From the NCBI GenBank assembly GCA_910577445.1, contig CAJTMZ010000012.1, forward strand, positions 6,200 through 39,293: a DNA stretch of 33,094 nt. The letters are read 5' to 3'. Positions 1-8,286 of this stretch are shown in pieces; positions within the stretch are counted from its first letter, which is position 1; every line of letters begins with the position of its first letter. The notes beneath the pieces were generated by a model, which searched no databases, was not told the DNA's origin, and saw only the letters and a program-made list of their open reading frames with translations. The position numbers and the translations under genes are program-made. The stretch is from an uncultured Lachnospiraceae bacterium. GTDB lineage: Bacteria > Bacillota > Clostridia > Lachnospirales > Lachnospiraceae.

Positions 1-240
1 TAATTCATTATGCAACCAATACTCTCTGCGCAAAGTAAATTTCTGACGCTCTTTTGTTATTTTTACTGGTTGGTCAGAATACCATGCGGAACAACATACA
101 AAAAACGTCCTGTTATTATTCCGTAACCGGTTATCTCTTAATCTAAGAACATAGTGTATCCCGTTTACCAATGTCAGTTCACAAACAGACGGGAACAGAA
201 AATACAATGGTGAACCTACCGCTTTATGCAAAAGATTTTT
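1..240 (-). other. Open frame running off the left edge, unassigned
   Basis: On the minus strand one frame stays open for 80 codons, from just after a TGA at 241-243 to the window edge. It has no ATG; the first possible start is a TTG at 229-231. The translation is protein-like (for example GIHYVLRLRDNR near 170-135) but I do not recognise a family. Its upstream part overlaps the beginning of the recombinase remnant on the other strand, so it could be the downstream part of a gene truncated by that element, or simply chance. Nothing else is visible in 1-206. Confidence 0.2.
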
Positions 241-725
241 TCATTATAATGAGAGGACTAGCAAATCCGTAAGTATTGAGAATTAAAAGAGGATTTTAGA
301 GGGCTACGCAAGAAAAAACGGCTTTTTCAATATCTAATATTTTATTACTGACGGATTCGGGAAATCACATTTAATCATCCGGGGATTGATGCTATATTAG
401 ACAAAATCCGAGCTAGGAACATGGCAACAGTTATCATTAAAGAATAGAACCACATTGGGTGTAACGTGGTTGAAATGAAGCTGCTAAAGCTTACCTTTGA
501 CAAATACCATGTGCGTTTTGTTGCCACAAATGACAACCTTAGCATCGCCAATGGCTTTGTTAATATGTCAATCTTCAGTGACGTAATAAGCGAGTGGTAC
601 CTTGCCGACATCAGTCGCAAAACAAGGCTGCTTTCAAGTCTAGGATGAAAAGAGCTTGTACCGTTAGAGCAGTTCTGCTATGGCTGCCGCGCTTCTAAAG
701 AGGAAAAAGGCAAGGCTAAATTGAT
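207..725 (+). pseudogene. Serine site-specific recombinase (large resolvase family) pseudogene
   Basis: Piecing frames together gives the layout of a large serine recombinase N-terminal domain as found in Clostridia conjugative and mobilizable elements. A start-like segment at 218-260 is followed by SVSIEN, stop, KRILEGYARKNGFFNI (about 269-334), a stop at 335-337, YFITDGFG, a frameshift near 359-363, FNHPGIDAILDKIRARNMATVIIKE (370-444), a stop at 445-447, and KYHVRFVATNDN to EWYLADISRKTR (about 505-625). Another frameshift follows near 620-650, then a short piece resembling the CYGCRASKEEKGK region. Conserved recombinase blocks (NQK..L..YA, DDG.SG.NF.RPG, V..KD..R.GR, VRFIA.ND, EWYA.D.SRK) are recognisable but degraded. 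At least three in-frame stops and two frameshifts make it non-functional. The C-terminal recombinase and zinc-ribbon parts are absent and similarity stops where the transposase remnant begins. Confidence 0.75.
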
Positions 726-729
726 GAAC

Positions 730-1083
730 ATAGAAATTTTTATACATGTCCTGTGGCACGGTATTCTGATACTTTCTGATGAGATATGGCTCATATTCAC
801 CATTGCGTTCACGGGGGACAGCCATCTCCATGTCCCTGTAACTGGTGTGCACGGTCTTTTTGGAGTCGACGTTCCTGCTGTTATCCATATCCTTGTTCCT
901 GCATTCATACTTTGAGTAGCCCAGTTCCTCGTCCAATACGCCTTCTAAAAAAACTGACATTATATCGCGCATGACGGCACTAGCATCTGTGCCGTCTTTG
1001 ATGCTGATATCATTTTCTTTCAGATATCCCCGCATCATTTCCCACATGGCTGCTTTTTGTTGGCTTTCTTTTCTTCTTGCCAT
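730..1083 (-). pseudogene. IS256-family (mutator-type) transposase, 5' fragment
   Basis: The first roughly 115 codons encode the N-terminal region of an IS256-family DDE transposase. The motifs LDEELGYSKYE, KKTVHTSYRDMEMAVPRERNGEYEP and KYQNTVPQDM are typical of this family in Clostridia. Family members are usually about 400 residues; here similarity fades after QDM and the frame runs on into recombinase sequence, ending at 664. The DDE catalytic core is therefore missing. A GGAGG site (1091-1095) lies 7 bases before the ATG. The outer end of the element is probably near 1130-1145, where the sequence GTTTACACAAACTTTGG resembles IS256-family termini. The copy is dead and could act only if a complete relative supplied transposase. 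Confidence 0.82.
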
Positions 1084-1090
1084 AATAATA

Positions 1091-1130
1091 CCTCCAGACT
1101 GTGAAATTTTACTTTACATCAGTCTGGAGG
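1091..1130 (-). promoter_or_regulatory. Hairpin covering the transposase ribosome binding site
   Basis: A perfect 11-bp inverted repeat (CCTCCAGACTG at 1091-1101, CAGTCTGGAGG at 1120-1130, 18-base loop) sits immediately upstream of the transposase start. On the minus strand the second arm carries the GGAGG ribosome binding site and the first arm carries its complement CCTCC. A transcript entering from outside, such as read-through from the glycosidase operon, would fold and hide the site. Transposase start sequestration of this kind is established for IS10 and IS50; here it is inferred from the sequence. Confidence 0.6.
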
Positions 1131-1131
1131 T

Positions 1132-1278
1132 TTACACAAACTTTGGGATGAACCCTGGACGAAAAAGTGCGCTTATCCCCTTGACGATTACCACATTTCC
1201 TCTCTTAATTGCGATGGGGAGGATTTCGCTATTGTATGTATCATCGCCATCAACATAATCGGCCATCCTATCGGACAT
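1132..1278 (-). CDS. Small ORF of unknown origin (48 codons)
   Basis: An ATG-initiated frame encodes 48 residues starting MSDRMADYVDGDDTYNSE and ending in sequence contributed by the IS terminus (PGFIPKFV). It begins two bases before the stop codon of the upstream GH127 gene. No ribosome binding site of quality is visible and I recognise no family. It may be a remnant of whatever lay between the operon and the IS element. A plus-strand frame over the same stretch is also open, so coding status is uncertain. Confidence 0.2.
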   Translation of the reverse strand: MSDRMADYVDGDDTYNSEILPIAIKRGNVVIVKGISALFRPGFIPKFV

Positions 1279-1279
1279 C

Positions 1280-3217
1280 TTAAACTGAGTATCGTATCCA
1301 TACTCTCATTTCGCCTTCTCCACGATTCCCCCATAGAAAATAAGGAAGTAGTTTAACCTGTGTCTGGCATATTTCCGGCTTACCATAAGAATACAGTTGA
1401 ACCCCCTCCCCCTTCTCTTTCATTCCATCCTCTGTCACAAGCTCTATATAACCGTTCATGTCTGTTTTCCATGATTCCTTAAACACAGCACTATCTTTTA
1501 TTAAAATACTCTGCAACATTTTGCCATTATCGATTTCTTCCACGCAATAAATAAGCGGGCCGCGTTGTACGGCAACACAGCCGCTGTCCTCGGCAACTGC
1601 CTGATTAGCATAAATAATACGGGGACTCATATCAAAATAAATTTCTATCTCGTCTTGGTCTGACCATTCTCTCTCCAGACATATATAACCGCCTGTTAGT
1701 TTATCACGACATGTTTCGCTTTTTCCATTAATTTTTACTAGCCAACTATTTTCTGTCCAACTAGGTATTCTGAGGTAAAGAGTAAAATGCTGTCTCTCCT
1801 GCATACCCAATGTTATCTTTACATTCCCATTCCAAGGGAATCCTGACTCCATAGTAATACTACATTGTCCCTGTTTCCAGTCAATATCACATTGATTTCC
1901 AATATATTGATGGATAAATAATCCAGAATCGTCTTTTCCGTATATAATCTTTCCAATAGAAGTTATCATACGCATCAGATTTGGAGGGCAGCAACAGCAG
2001 CCATACCAAGGTACCCTTTGTGTTTTCACATGCTTCATATCATATCTGTAATGAACGACATCCGGCCTTACTTCCAACGGATTTACATAAAAATAATGTT
2101 CCCCGTCTACTGCTATTCCACTCAGAGCTCCATTATAAACGGCTCTCTCCAACCAATCGCCATATTCTGTATCTAGTTTCAGCCCCTGCATTCTCTGCGC
2201 CCAGAATACCAATCCTATTGACGCACAGGTCTCCGTATAACAACTATCATTAGGTAAATCATAATCAATAGAAAATCTCTCTCCATAAGCATGGGCCCCC
2301 ACACCAGCAGTCACATAAACTCTCCGCCTTATCGTGCTCTCCCACAATCTGTAAAGTGTCTGTTCCAACATCTCATCTTGCGTCTCTGCTGCCAGTTCTG
2401 CAGCTCCAGCATACAGATACATAGCCCGGACTGCATGTCCCGTTGCATTCTCCTGATTAAGAAAGGGTTTATCTGCCACCATATAATCCAGCCCCATCCA
2501 TTTTATATCCCCTTCTTTATCAAAACCAGACTCAGACTCAAAATATACTGGCTCACGCCCTCTCTCATTTATCAGATATTTGCAAAATGTGAGATACTTT
2601 TTCTCCTTTGTGGCATGATACAGCCTCATTAAAGCAATTTCTATTTCCGGATGTCCCGAATAAGCAGGTATCTGCCCCTCTCCATGTCCAAGCTTTTTCA
2701 TCAGGTGTTCCAGGTAGCGTTCCATGATTCTCAACATTTTATCCTTTCCGGTTACCTGATAATATGCAAGTGCACCTTCCAGAAGATGTCCGCAGCAATA
2801 GAGTTCATGCCCCCAGGCAAAATTTTTATACCTTTTTTCCGGATGTGCCGCAATAAAATACGAGTTTAAATATCCATCCGGCAACTGAACCCTCTCCAGC
2901 AAATCAACCACTTCGTCTATATGGCTCTCTATCTCACCATTTGGATGATATAACAAGCTATAGGAAGCAGCCTCCACCCATTTGCCGATATCGCTGTCTT
3001 GGAATAAAGGTTCTTCGTATTTTTCATTACATAATCCTCCAGCGATTTTAAGATTTCTGACCGCAAAGCTTCTTCCAGCTTCTGACTCTACACGTCCGTT
3101 AATTGCTTCCCATTGAAATGGAATGACCTTTTCTGCGGCGACCTGTATTCTTTCCTTCCAGAAAGGAGCCTCTATCCTGATCCTTTTTAAATCCGGTATG
3201 TCATAATTTTTCAGCAT
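1280..3217 (-). CDS. GH127 beta-L-arabinofuranosidase (distal paralogue)
   Basis: Predicted to release beta-L-arabinofuranosyl units from imported arabinooligosaccharides in the cytoplasm; no signal peptide is seen. The 645 residues match the usual GH127 length (DUF1680, type enzyme HypBA1 of Bifidobacterium longum). Known catalytic residues of HypBA1 have counterparts: acid/base Glu at E313 in HAYGERF, the zinc ligand pair E329-x-C331 in TETCAS exactly 16 residues later, and the nucleophile and zinc cysteines in GCCCCPPN (C407-C410, most likely C409 and C410). The run of four cysteines is unusual. It is the last operon gene and its ATG lies inside the end of the preceding GH127 gene (17-bp overlap), with an AAAGGAGAG ribosome binding site in that gene's tail, suggesting translational coupling. 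The exact substrate (beta-1,2-arabinobiose or another arabinofuranoside) cannot be read from sequence. Confidence 0.88.
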   Translation of the reverse strand: MLKNYDIPDLKRIRIEAPFWKERIQVAAEKVIPFQWEAINGRVESEAGRSFAVRNLKIAGGLCNEKYEEPLFQDSDIGKWVEAASYSLLYHPNGEIESHIDEVVDLLERVQLPDGYLNSYFIAAHPEKRYKNFAWGHELYCCGHLLEGALAYYQVTGKDKMLRIMERYLEHLMKKLGHGEGQIPAYSGHPEIEIALMRLYHATKEKKYLTFCKYLINERGREPVYFESESGFDKEGDIKWMGLDYMVADKPFLNQENATGHAVRAMYLYAGAAELAAETQDEMLEQTLYRLWESTIRRRVYVTAGVGAHAYGERFSIDYDLPNDSCYTETCASIGLVFWAQRMQGLKLDTEYGDWLERAVYNGALSGIAVDGEHYFYVNPLEVRPDVVHYRYDMKHVKTQRVPWYGCCCCPPNLMRMITSIGKIIYGKDDSGLFIHQYIGNQCDIDWKQGQCSITMESGFPWNGNVKITLGMQERQHFTLYLRIPSWTENSWLVKINGKSETCRDKLTGGYICLEREWSDQDEIEIYFDMSPRIIYANQAVAEDSGCVAVQRGPLIYCVEEIDNGKMLQSILIKDSAVFKESWKTDMNGYIELVTEDGMKEKGEGVQLYSYGKPEICQTQVKLLPYFLWGNRGEGEMRVWIRYSV

Positions 3218-5096
3218 TTTCTATCTCTCCTTTTTCATATATATGATGCCATACGGCCATAGGAGTCATTCCCCGGTTATCCCAGCAAAAATATGGAATC
3301 GCTTTTACCGGAACCTGTTTTTCTCCATCATAAACCTGCCCTTTCAAAACAACTACCTCTCTTCCTGCAAGCTTTGCTTTCTCTGGCACCCACCTCGTTC
3401 CGGGAATCAGCCATAATCTCTCTGGGTGAATCCCTGTATCCAGGTATTCCATACAATAGACCAGGGGACCACGTACAATTGCCCCTTTTCCCCGGCACTC
3501 CTTTACCTGTTCAGGCGCTGTTATGAGTTCCACTTCCATCTCAAGACGCAGAACAATTTCCATCCCTTTTTCCAGCAGAACCTGCAAATGTTTCTCTTCC
3601 TTCCCTCCCCAATGTTTCTCTTCCTTTCCCTGATACAGCCGGATACTCAGCTCCCATCCTATACACCATCCCGGTATCCTCAAAAAAAGCCGACAGGCAT
3701 TCTTTACCTCCTTTACAGTTATCCGTATCTCTCCATCCCAAGGGTAATCAGTATCCATTTCCAGACAAACGCCACTTCTTCCCTCCTCTAGCCTACAAGA
3801 CATATAATTACATACTATCAGCTCCATCCCATTATATCCCATGTTCCACACAAAAGCATTCCCACTTACTGCCGATATGAACCGGGCAACATTTGGCGGA
3901 CAGCATGAGCATGAAAACCATTCCTGTCTGTGATGTGTTCCGTCAGAAGCAAGGGGATTCGTGTAGTTAAATGACCTTCCATTCAATGCCACTCCTGAAA
4001 GAACTGCATTAAACATGATTCTTTCTGCTACGTCCAGTAAAATATCCTCTCTATCCAAGCAAAACAATTCCCGCAAAAATCTTACGCACCCTATTGCTGC
4101 ACATGTTTCCGCATAAGCCTGTTTGTTCGGAAGATCATAATCCTCCGTGAATCCTTCATTATCTGACGAACTGCCGATTCCTCCTGTCAAATACATTTTT
4201 TTATGAATCAGATTATCTGCCACTTTGCTACAAGCTTTATGTAGTTCAGCATCATTCTGCTCTCTTGCATATGCAGCTGCTCCTGCCATAAGGTAAACCA
4301 GGCATACAGCATGCCCCACTGCCTGTTCCATCTCTTTCACAGGAATCATGGACTGATAAAAAGAATAATCATTATGAAAATAATTCTCCTCCCCGTCCCC
4401 GTTTCCGTTTTCAAGTTTGCTAAACATTTGTTCTCTTCTACGTTCTTTTTCTTCTATTGGAAAATACAGCGGCGCATCTCCTCTCATAGCAATTAACTCT
4501 CCTGCGAATTTCTTCCACCGCTCATCCCTTGAATAGTGATATAAACGCATCAGTGCATACTCTAATTCCGAATGTCCTCCATATTTCCAAGGCTTTTGTT
4601 TCTGTCCCCCATATCTTTGTTCCACATGCTCCGCTATACGCACTGCCATATTTATCAGATTCTCTCCCAGTCCGGCTTGACCATACGCCACCCCGGCTTC
4701 TATGTAATGTCCTGCTGTATACATTTCATGAGAATCCCTCAGATTTCGCCAGCGCAATTCAGGTTCTACACTCTGAAAGTGTATGGTTAAATAACCGTCC
4801 TTTTCCTGTGCCCCTATACAAAGGCCAACCACTTTATCCAGCATTTCCTTAAGTTCATCGTCTTTCTGCCCTCCCAGTTCATAACAGACCGCCTCCATCC
4901 ATTTCGCCACCTCGCTGTCCCAGAATGCATGAGGAACTTTCTTACCCGGATGCCATTCTAGCTGATAAGCTTCCAGATAACCTCTTTCCTGAAACATACG
5001 ATAAATATGTGGAATGGTATGCTTCCGGTTTACATCACACACAGCTTTCCAAAAACCACCTGTTATCGTAACATTTTTCCATTCTACAAAATCCAT
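3201..5096 (-). CDS. GH127 beta-L-arabinofuranosidase (proximal paralogue)
   Basis: A second, clearly divergent GH127 enzyme of 631 residues, also cytoplasmic by the lack of a signal peptide. The acid/base candidate is E314 (SDNEGF), followed 16 residues later by E330-x-C332 in AETCAA, and the cysteine motif is SCSCCPPN with C396, C398 and C399; the last two correspond to nucleophile and zinc ligand in HypBA1. The spacing from E330 to the cysteine pair is about 12 residues shorter than in its neighbour, so the loop over the active site differs. The ribosome binding site is AAAGAGGAAAGT before the ATG, 18 bases after the permease stop. It contains a duplicated KEEKH unit (see repeat at 3587-3626). 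Having two paralogues side by side suggests different linkage, chain-length or aglycone preferences. Confidence 0.88.
   Translation of the reverse strand: MDFVEWKNVTITGGFWKAVCDVNRKHTIPHIYRMFQERGYLEAYQLEWHPGKKVPHAFWDSEVAKWMEAVCYELGGQKDDELKEMLDKVVGLCIGAQEKDGYLTIHFQSVEPELRWRNLRDSHEMYTAGHYIEAGVAYGQAGLGENLINMAVRIAEHVEQRYGGQKQKPWKYGGHSELEYALMRLYHYSRDERWKKFAGELIAMRGDAPLYFPIEEKERRREQMFSKLENGNGDGEENYFHNDYSFYQSMIPVKEMEQAVGHAVCLVYLMAGAAAYAREQNDAELHKACSKVADNLIHKKMYLTGGIGSSSDNEGFTEDYDLPNKQAYAETCAAIGCVRFLRELFCLDREDILLDVAERIMFNAVLSGVALNGRSFNYTNPLASDGTHHRQEWFSCSCCPPNVARFISAVSGNAFVWNMGYNGMELIVCNYMSCRLEEGRSGVCLEMDTDYPWDGEIRITVKEVKNACRLFLRIPGWCIGWELSIRLYQGKEEKHWGGKEEKHLQVLLEKGMEIVLRLEMEVELITAPEQVKECRGKGAIVRGPLVYCMEYLDTGIHPERLWLIPGTRWVPEKAKLAGREVVVLKGQVYDGEKQVPVKAIPYFCWDNRGMTPMAVWHHIYEKGEIENAEKL
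3587..3626. repeat. In-frame 24-bp direct duplication inside a GH127 gene
   Basis: The 16-base stretch AATGTTTCTCTTCCTT occurs at 3587-3602 and again at 3611-3626, 24 bases apart. In the encoded protein this gives KEEKHWGGKEEKHL, an 8-codon duplication in the C-terminal beta-sandwich region. It preserves the frame and looks like a recent slippage event. Confidence 0.7.
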
Positions 5097-5114
5097 ACTT
5101 TCCTCTTTTTCGTA

Positions 5115-5948
5115 TCATCCTTTTATTCCTGATGTTTTTATTCCTTCCACCAGATATTCCTGTGCAAATAAATACAGCAGTATGGGAGGGATAATCATAA
5201 TCAGTGCAAGTGCCATCTGCAGATTCCACATTGTGACAAACTGAAAATGTGCTTTAAAAACACTTAAAGCGCCTACTGTCAACGGTTTGAGTTCATCCGA
5301 ATTAATATAGATAAGCGGAGAGAACAGTTCGTTCCACCAGCTGACCATACACATAACTCCTATGGTTATAAAAATTGGTTTGGACAATGGAACCAATATA
5401 TGGGTAAATATCTGAAATCGATTACACCCATCAATTCTTGCCGCCTCGTCCAACCCCATGGGGATTGTCATAAAAAACTGCCGGAATAGGAACACATTAT
5501 AGGGATAGGCAAAAAAGGCCGGCACTACCAGCGGCAAAAGCGTATCTACCCATCCAATTTTTGAAAACATAACAAACTGGGGGATAATTGTCGTCGTAGC
5601 TGGCACCATCATCGTAGCGAGAATAAGGGCAAAAATCAAATTTTTCCCTCTGAAATTCATTCTTGCCAGAGGATATGCTACCAAAGCGCTTGAAAGCAAT
5701 GTTCCAACTACATTTCCAACAATCAGTATCAATGTATTTCGAAAATATAAAATAATATTCCCCGTATTCAGTACTATTGCAAAATTATCAAAATGAAAAT
5801 CTACCGGAAATATTTTAGGGGGATATGAACTAATATCAGGAAGAGACTTTACCGAACTCCCTATAATAATCAATACAGGAAGAAACATAATATTTGCAAT
5901 AATAACCGCAAATATTGTATCCAAAATTTTTAATACCATCCTTTTCAT
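5115..5948 (-). CDS. CUT1 sugar ABC transporter permease, MalG type
   Basis: One of the two membrane subunits of an oligosaccharide importer. About six hydrophobic segments are visible, and the EAA loop that contacts the ATPase is intact near residues 168-190 (DEAARIDG then VPLSKP). The C-terminal GIK.SGIKG resembles MalG-type tails. The frame can be extended to a GTG at 5963, but AGGAGG lies 7 bases before the ATG at 5946-5948 and inside that extension, so I start there (277 residues). It follows its partner permease closely and precedes the GH127 genes. The encoded importer probably delivers the oligosaccharides they hydrolyse. No ATPase gene is present in the operon. Confidence 0.9.
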   Translation of the reverse strand: MKRMVLKILDTIFAVIIANIMFLPVLIIIGSSVKSLPDISSYPPKIFPVDFHFDNFAIVLNTGNIILYFRNTLILIVGNVVGTLLSSALVAYPLARMNFRGKNLIFALILATMMVPATTTIIPQFVMFSKIGWVDTLLPLVVPAFFAYPYNVFLFRQFFMTIPMGLDEAARIDGCNRFQIFTHILVPLSKPIFITIGVMCMVSWWNELFSPLIYINSDELKPLTVGALSVFKAHFQFVTMWNLQMALALIMIIPPILLYLFAQEYLVEGIKTSGIKG

Positions 5949-5962
5949 AGCTGTCCTCCTCA

Positions 5963-6859
5963 CTAGTTTTCATAATGAACCCACTTTTTTGACATAACAA
6001 ACTGTACCAACGAAATAATCAGAGCAATCACAAAAAGTACGATAGCTTGGGAAGAAGCGATTCCCATCTTATATTTCTTAAAAGCAGACTCATATATCTG
6101 TAGGCTTAGAACTCTCGTAGCGCCATCCGGTCCCCCTCCTGTCACTGGATAAATAGAGGAAAAAGCTCCATTCAGAGAATTAATGCCTGCAACAACCATG
6201 TTAAAAAGTAAAATAGGAGAAATTGCTGGTAATGTTATATAAAAGTATCTCTGAAATCCATTTGCTCCGTCGAGACTGGCCGATTCATACAAATCCTGCG
6301 GTACTTCCTTAAGTGCAGAACTGAATACCAGCATCATCTGCCCTGTTCCATAAGTGAAAACAGTAAAAATAATGACGGTAACCAATGACCAGCTACGGTT
6401 TGTAAGCCAATTAGGAGGACTGTTTATCCTCAAGAAATCCTTTATCCAATAATTAATAATTCCAATTTCCGAATTGAGCATCAATTGGATTGCAAATCCC
6501 AATGCAACAGTAGGGAGAACTGCACACAGGAAAAAGAAAAACTGAAACATCTTTTTGAAATAGATTCGGGAATTCAATACTGTTGCCATCAGAAGTGACC
6601 AGAAAATCGTCAGAAGGACACTGAACGCTGTAAATATCAACGTTACCCTCAAGCTAACCCAAAACGTAGAGCCACTCTGAAATATTGATTTGAAATTATT
6701 TAAACCCACAAACATCATTTTTCCGCTCATGTTCCACGAGGTTAAAGACAATGCAAATGATACCAGTATTGGTATACCTGAAAATGCAATAAATCCAATA
6801 ATCCACGGCGAAAGAAAAAGATAGGGTACAATATCAAATTTCTTTTTTCTTCTTTTCAT
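5963..6859 (-). CDS. CUT1 sugar ABC transporter permease, MalF/UgpA type
   Basis: A 298-residue membrane subunit with a basic N-terminus (MKRRKKKF) and about six membrane segments. The EAA motif appears as YESASLDGANGF..ITLP, with Ser replacing the first Ala, a frequent variation in MalF/UgpA-like subunits. It would pair with the MalG-type permease encoded immediately downstream. A GGAGG site precedes the ATG by 8 bases. A strong stem-loop lies in the 69-base gap between this gene and the upstream binding-protein gene. Confidence 0.9.
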   Translation of the reverse strand: MKRRKKKFDIVPYLFLSPWIIGFIAFSGIPILVSFALSLTSWNMSGKMMFVGLNNFKSIFQSGSTFWVSLRVTLIFTAFSVLLTIFWSLLMATVLNSRIYFKKMFQFFFFLCAVLPTVALGFAIQLMLNSEIGIINYWIKDFLRINSPPNWLTNRSWSLVTVIIFTVFTYGTGQMMLVFSSALKEVPQDLYESASLDGANGFQRYFYITLPAISPILLFNMVVAGINSLNGAFSSIYPVTGGGPDGATRVLSLQIYESAFKKYKMGIASSQAIVLFVIALIISLVQFVMSKKWVHYEN

Positions 6860-6876
6860 GATAATTTCCTCCTATA

Positions 6877-6909
6877 AGTATACAGACGGCTGAACGCCGT
6901 CTGTATACT
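6877..6909 (-). promoter_or_regulatory. Intergenic stem-loop between binding-protein and permease genes
   Basis: A perfect 14-bp inverted repeat (AGTATACAGACGGC at 6877-6890, complement at 6896-6909, 5-base loop) lies between the lipoprotein stop and the permease ribosome binding site. No U-run follows it on the minus strand, so it does not look like a simple terminator. In several sugar ABC operons such hairpins protect the upstream mRNA from 3' decay and raise binding protein over permease; that role is inferred here. Confidence 0.7.
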
Positions 6910-6928
6910 CTTTTCTTGTAAACCTTCT

Positions 6929-8269
6929 TTACGAATTCAATTCATCCGATAATTGTTTGCTCTGCTCCATGCATTCATCAATTGTAAGCTGTCCTGACAT
7001 AACTGCATTAAATTTTTGCCCCACATCATTTGCCAGCCCAGAATTCAGGAGAACATATCCAATCTTCACCGTACTACTAATAGTATCATAGGCATCCATA
7101 TTAGAGGGCCCTTTTTCCCCAGCGGCCTTAAAGTAACCCTTTTCATTAACTGAAACGCGGGCAGACATATTGCTATACGCCTTGCCTATCAGCTCCTGCC
7201 CCTCATCACCCAACAGATAATCAATTACCTTCCATGCAGCATCAGGATTTTTACTATTTTTAGTGATAGTGAATAATCCTGTATGCATGGAATTATAGGG
7301 CTGACCTGCTGAAGGCAAAGGTGCAATATCCCAGTTAAAGCTGTCAATGTCTCTGTATACAGATGCATTCCATGTTCCTGTCGCTCTCATGGCTGCCTTG
7401 CCTGCTGCAAAAATATCTGCTGTCCCTGAGCTTCCTGATGCCACAGTAGGCTTTGACATCACATTCCTGTCAGTCAGGTCCTTGAAAAAGCTCAACGCCT
7501 CTCTGGTTCCATCGCCAAGCTGCAAATTTCCTTCACTATCCACAATTTCATCACCAAAAGAACCAATAAAGGAATACCAGGGATTTGCACCTTCAAATTC
7601 AGCCAGTCCATATTGTACAACCTCATTGCCCTCCACAATTGTCAGGCTCTCCGCTGCGTTCTCAAAATCCTCTATCGTCCAGTCATTGGCCGGATACGGA
7701 ACCTTGGCTACATCAAACATATCTTTATTATAAAAAATACACTCTCCCGCATAACACCATGGCAAACCATATGCGCCGCCTGTCATATCCGTAAAACTTT
7801 TAACAGCCGGAACTAGTTCATCTTCGGAGAGCGGACTACTCTGCATGTAATCATCCAATGGAATGACAACACCGTCTTCAATAAATCTCAAAATATCGCA
7901 CTCCCATGCCAATATGATATCAGGCGCTGTATTAGAAACAATCATTGCATTTATTTTTTCTGAATAGCTGTCAGGTATGGCCACAATCTGAAGCTCAATT
8001 TCATCCTGACTCTCATTAAATGCTTTTACAAAGTTATATTCTTCATTGATTGCATCCCACATACTCATAGTCACCACAATTCTGTCACCGCCTGATGCTT
8101 CACTCTTTTCGGAATCTGTACTCTCCAATGTATCTGCGCTTTCTAAAGTCTCCTGCGCCCTCTGTGTTTCTCCTGTTCCATCCTGACTTCCTCCGCATCC
8201 TGTCAGTATTACCATAATTAAAGACAATGCCACTAACATACTTACGATTAACTTAAACTTTTTCCTCAT
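6929..8269 (-). CDS. Sugar ABC transporter solute-binding lipoprotein (first operon)
   Basis: A family 1 extracellular solute-binding protein of 446 residues. It has a lipoprotein signal peptide with charged MRKKFK, a hydrophobic stretch and the lipobox LTGC (C25 lipidated), then an acidic, Ser/Thr-rich linker (residues about 30-60) tethering it outside the membrane. The mature part contains features usual in CUT1 binding proteins, such as an N-lobe segment IVVTMSMWDA and a GLPWCYAGECIFYNKD hinge-like region. AAAGGAGAGG precedes the ATG; the gap to the regulator gene is 17 bases. Together with the two permeases it would bind and import the oligosaccharide used by the GH127 enzymes. Confidence 0.92.
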   Translation of the reverse strand: MRKKFKLIVSMLVALSLIMVILTGCGGSQDGTGETQRAQETLESADTLESTDSEKSEASGGDRIVVTMSMWDAINEEYNFVKAFNESQDEIELQIVAIPDSYSEKINAMIVSNTAPDIILAWECDILRFIEDGVVIPLDDYMQSSPLSEDELVPAVKSFTDMTGGAYGLPWCYAGECIFYNKDMFDVAKVPYPANDWTIEDFENAAESLTIVEGNEVVQYGLAEFEGANPWYSFIGSFGDEIVDSEGNLQLGDGTREALSFFKDLTDRNVMSKPTVASGSSGTADIFAAGKAAMRATGTWNASVYRDIDSFNWDIAPLPSAGQPYNSMHTGLFTITKNSKNPDAAWKVIDYLLGDEGQELIGKAYSNMSARVSVNEKGYFKAAGEKGPSNMDAYDTISSTVKIGYVLLNSGLANDVGQKFNAVMSGQLTIDECMEQSKQLSDELNS

Positions 8270-8286
8270 ATATTTTCCTCTCCTTT

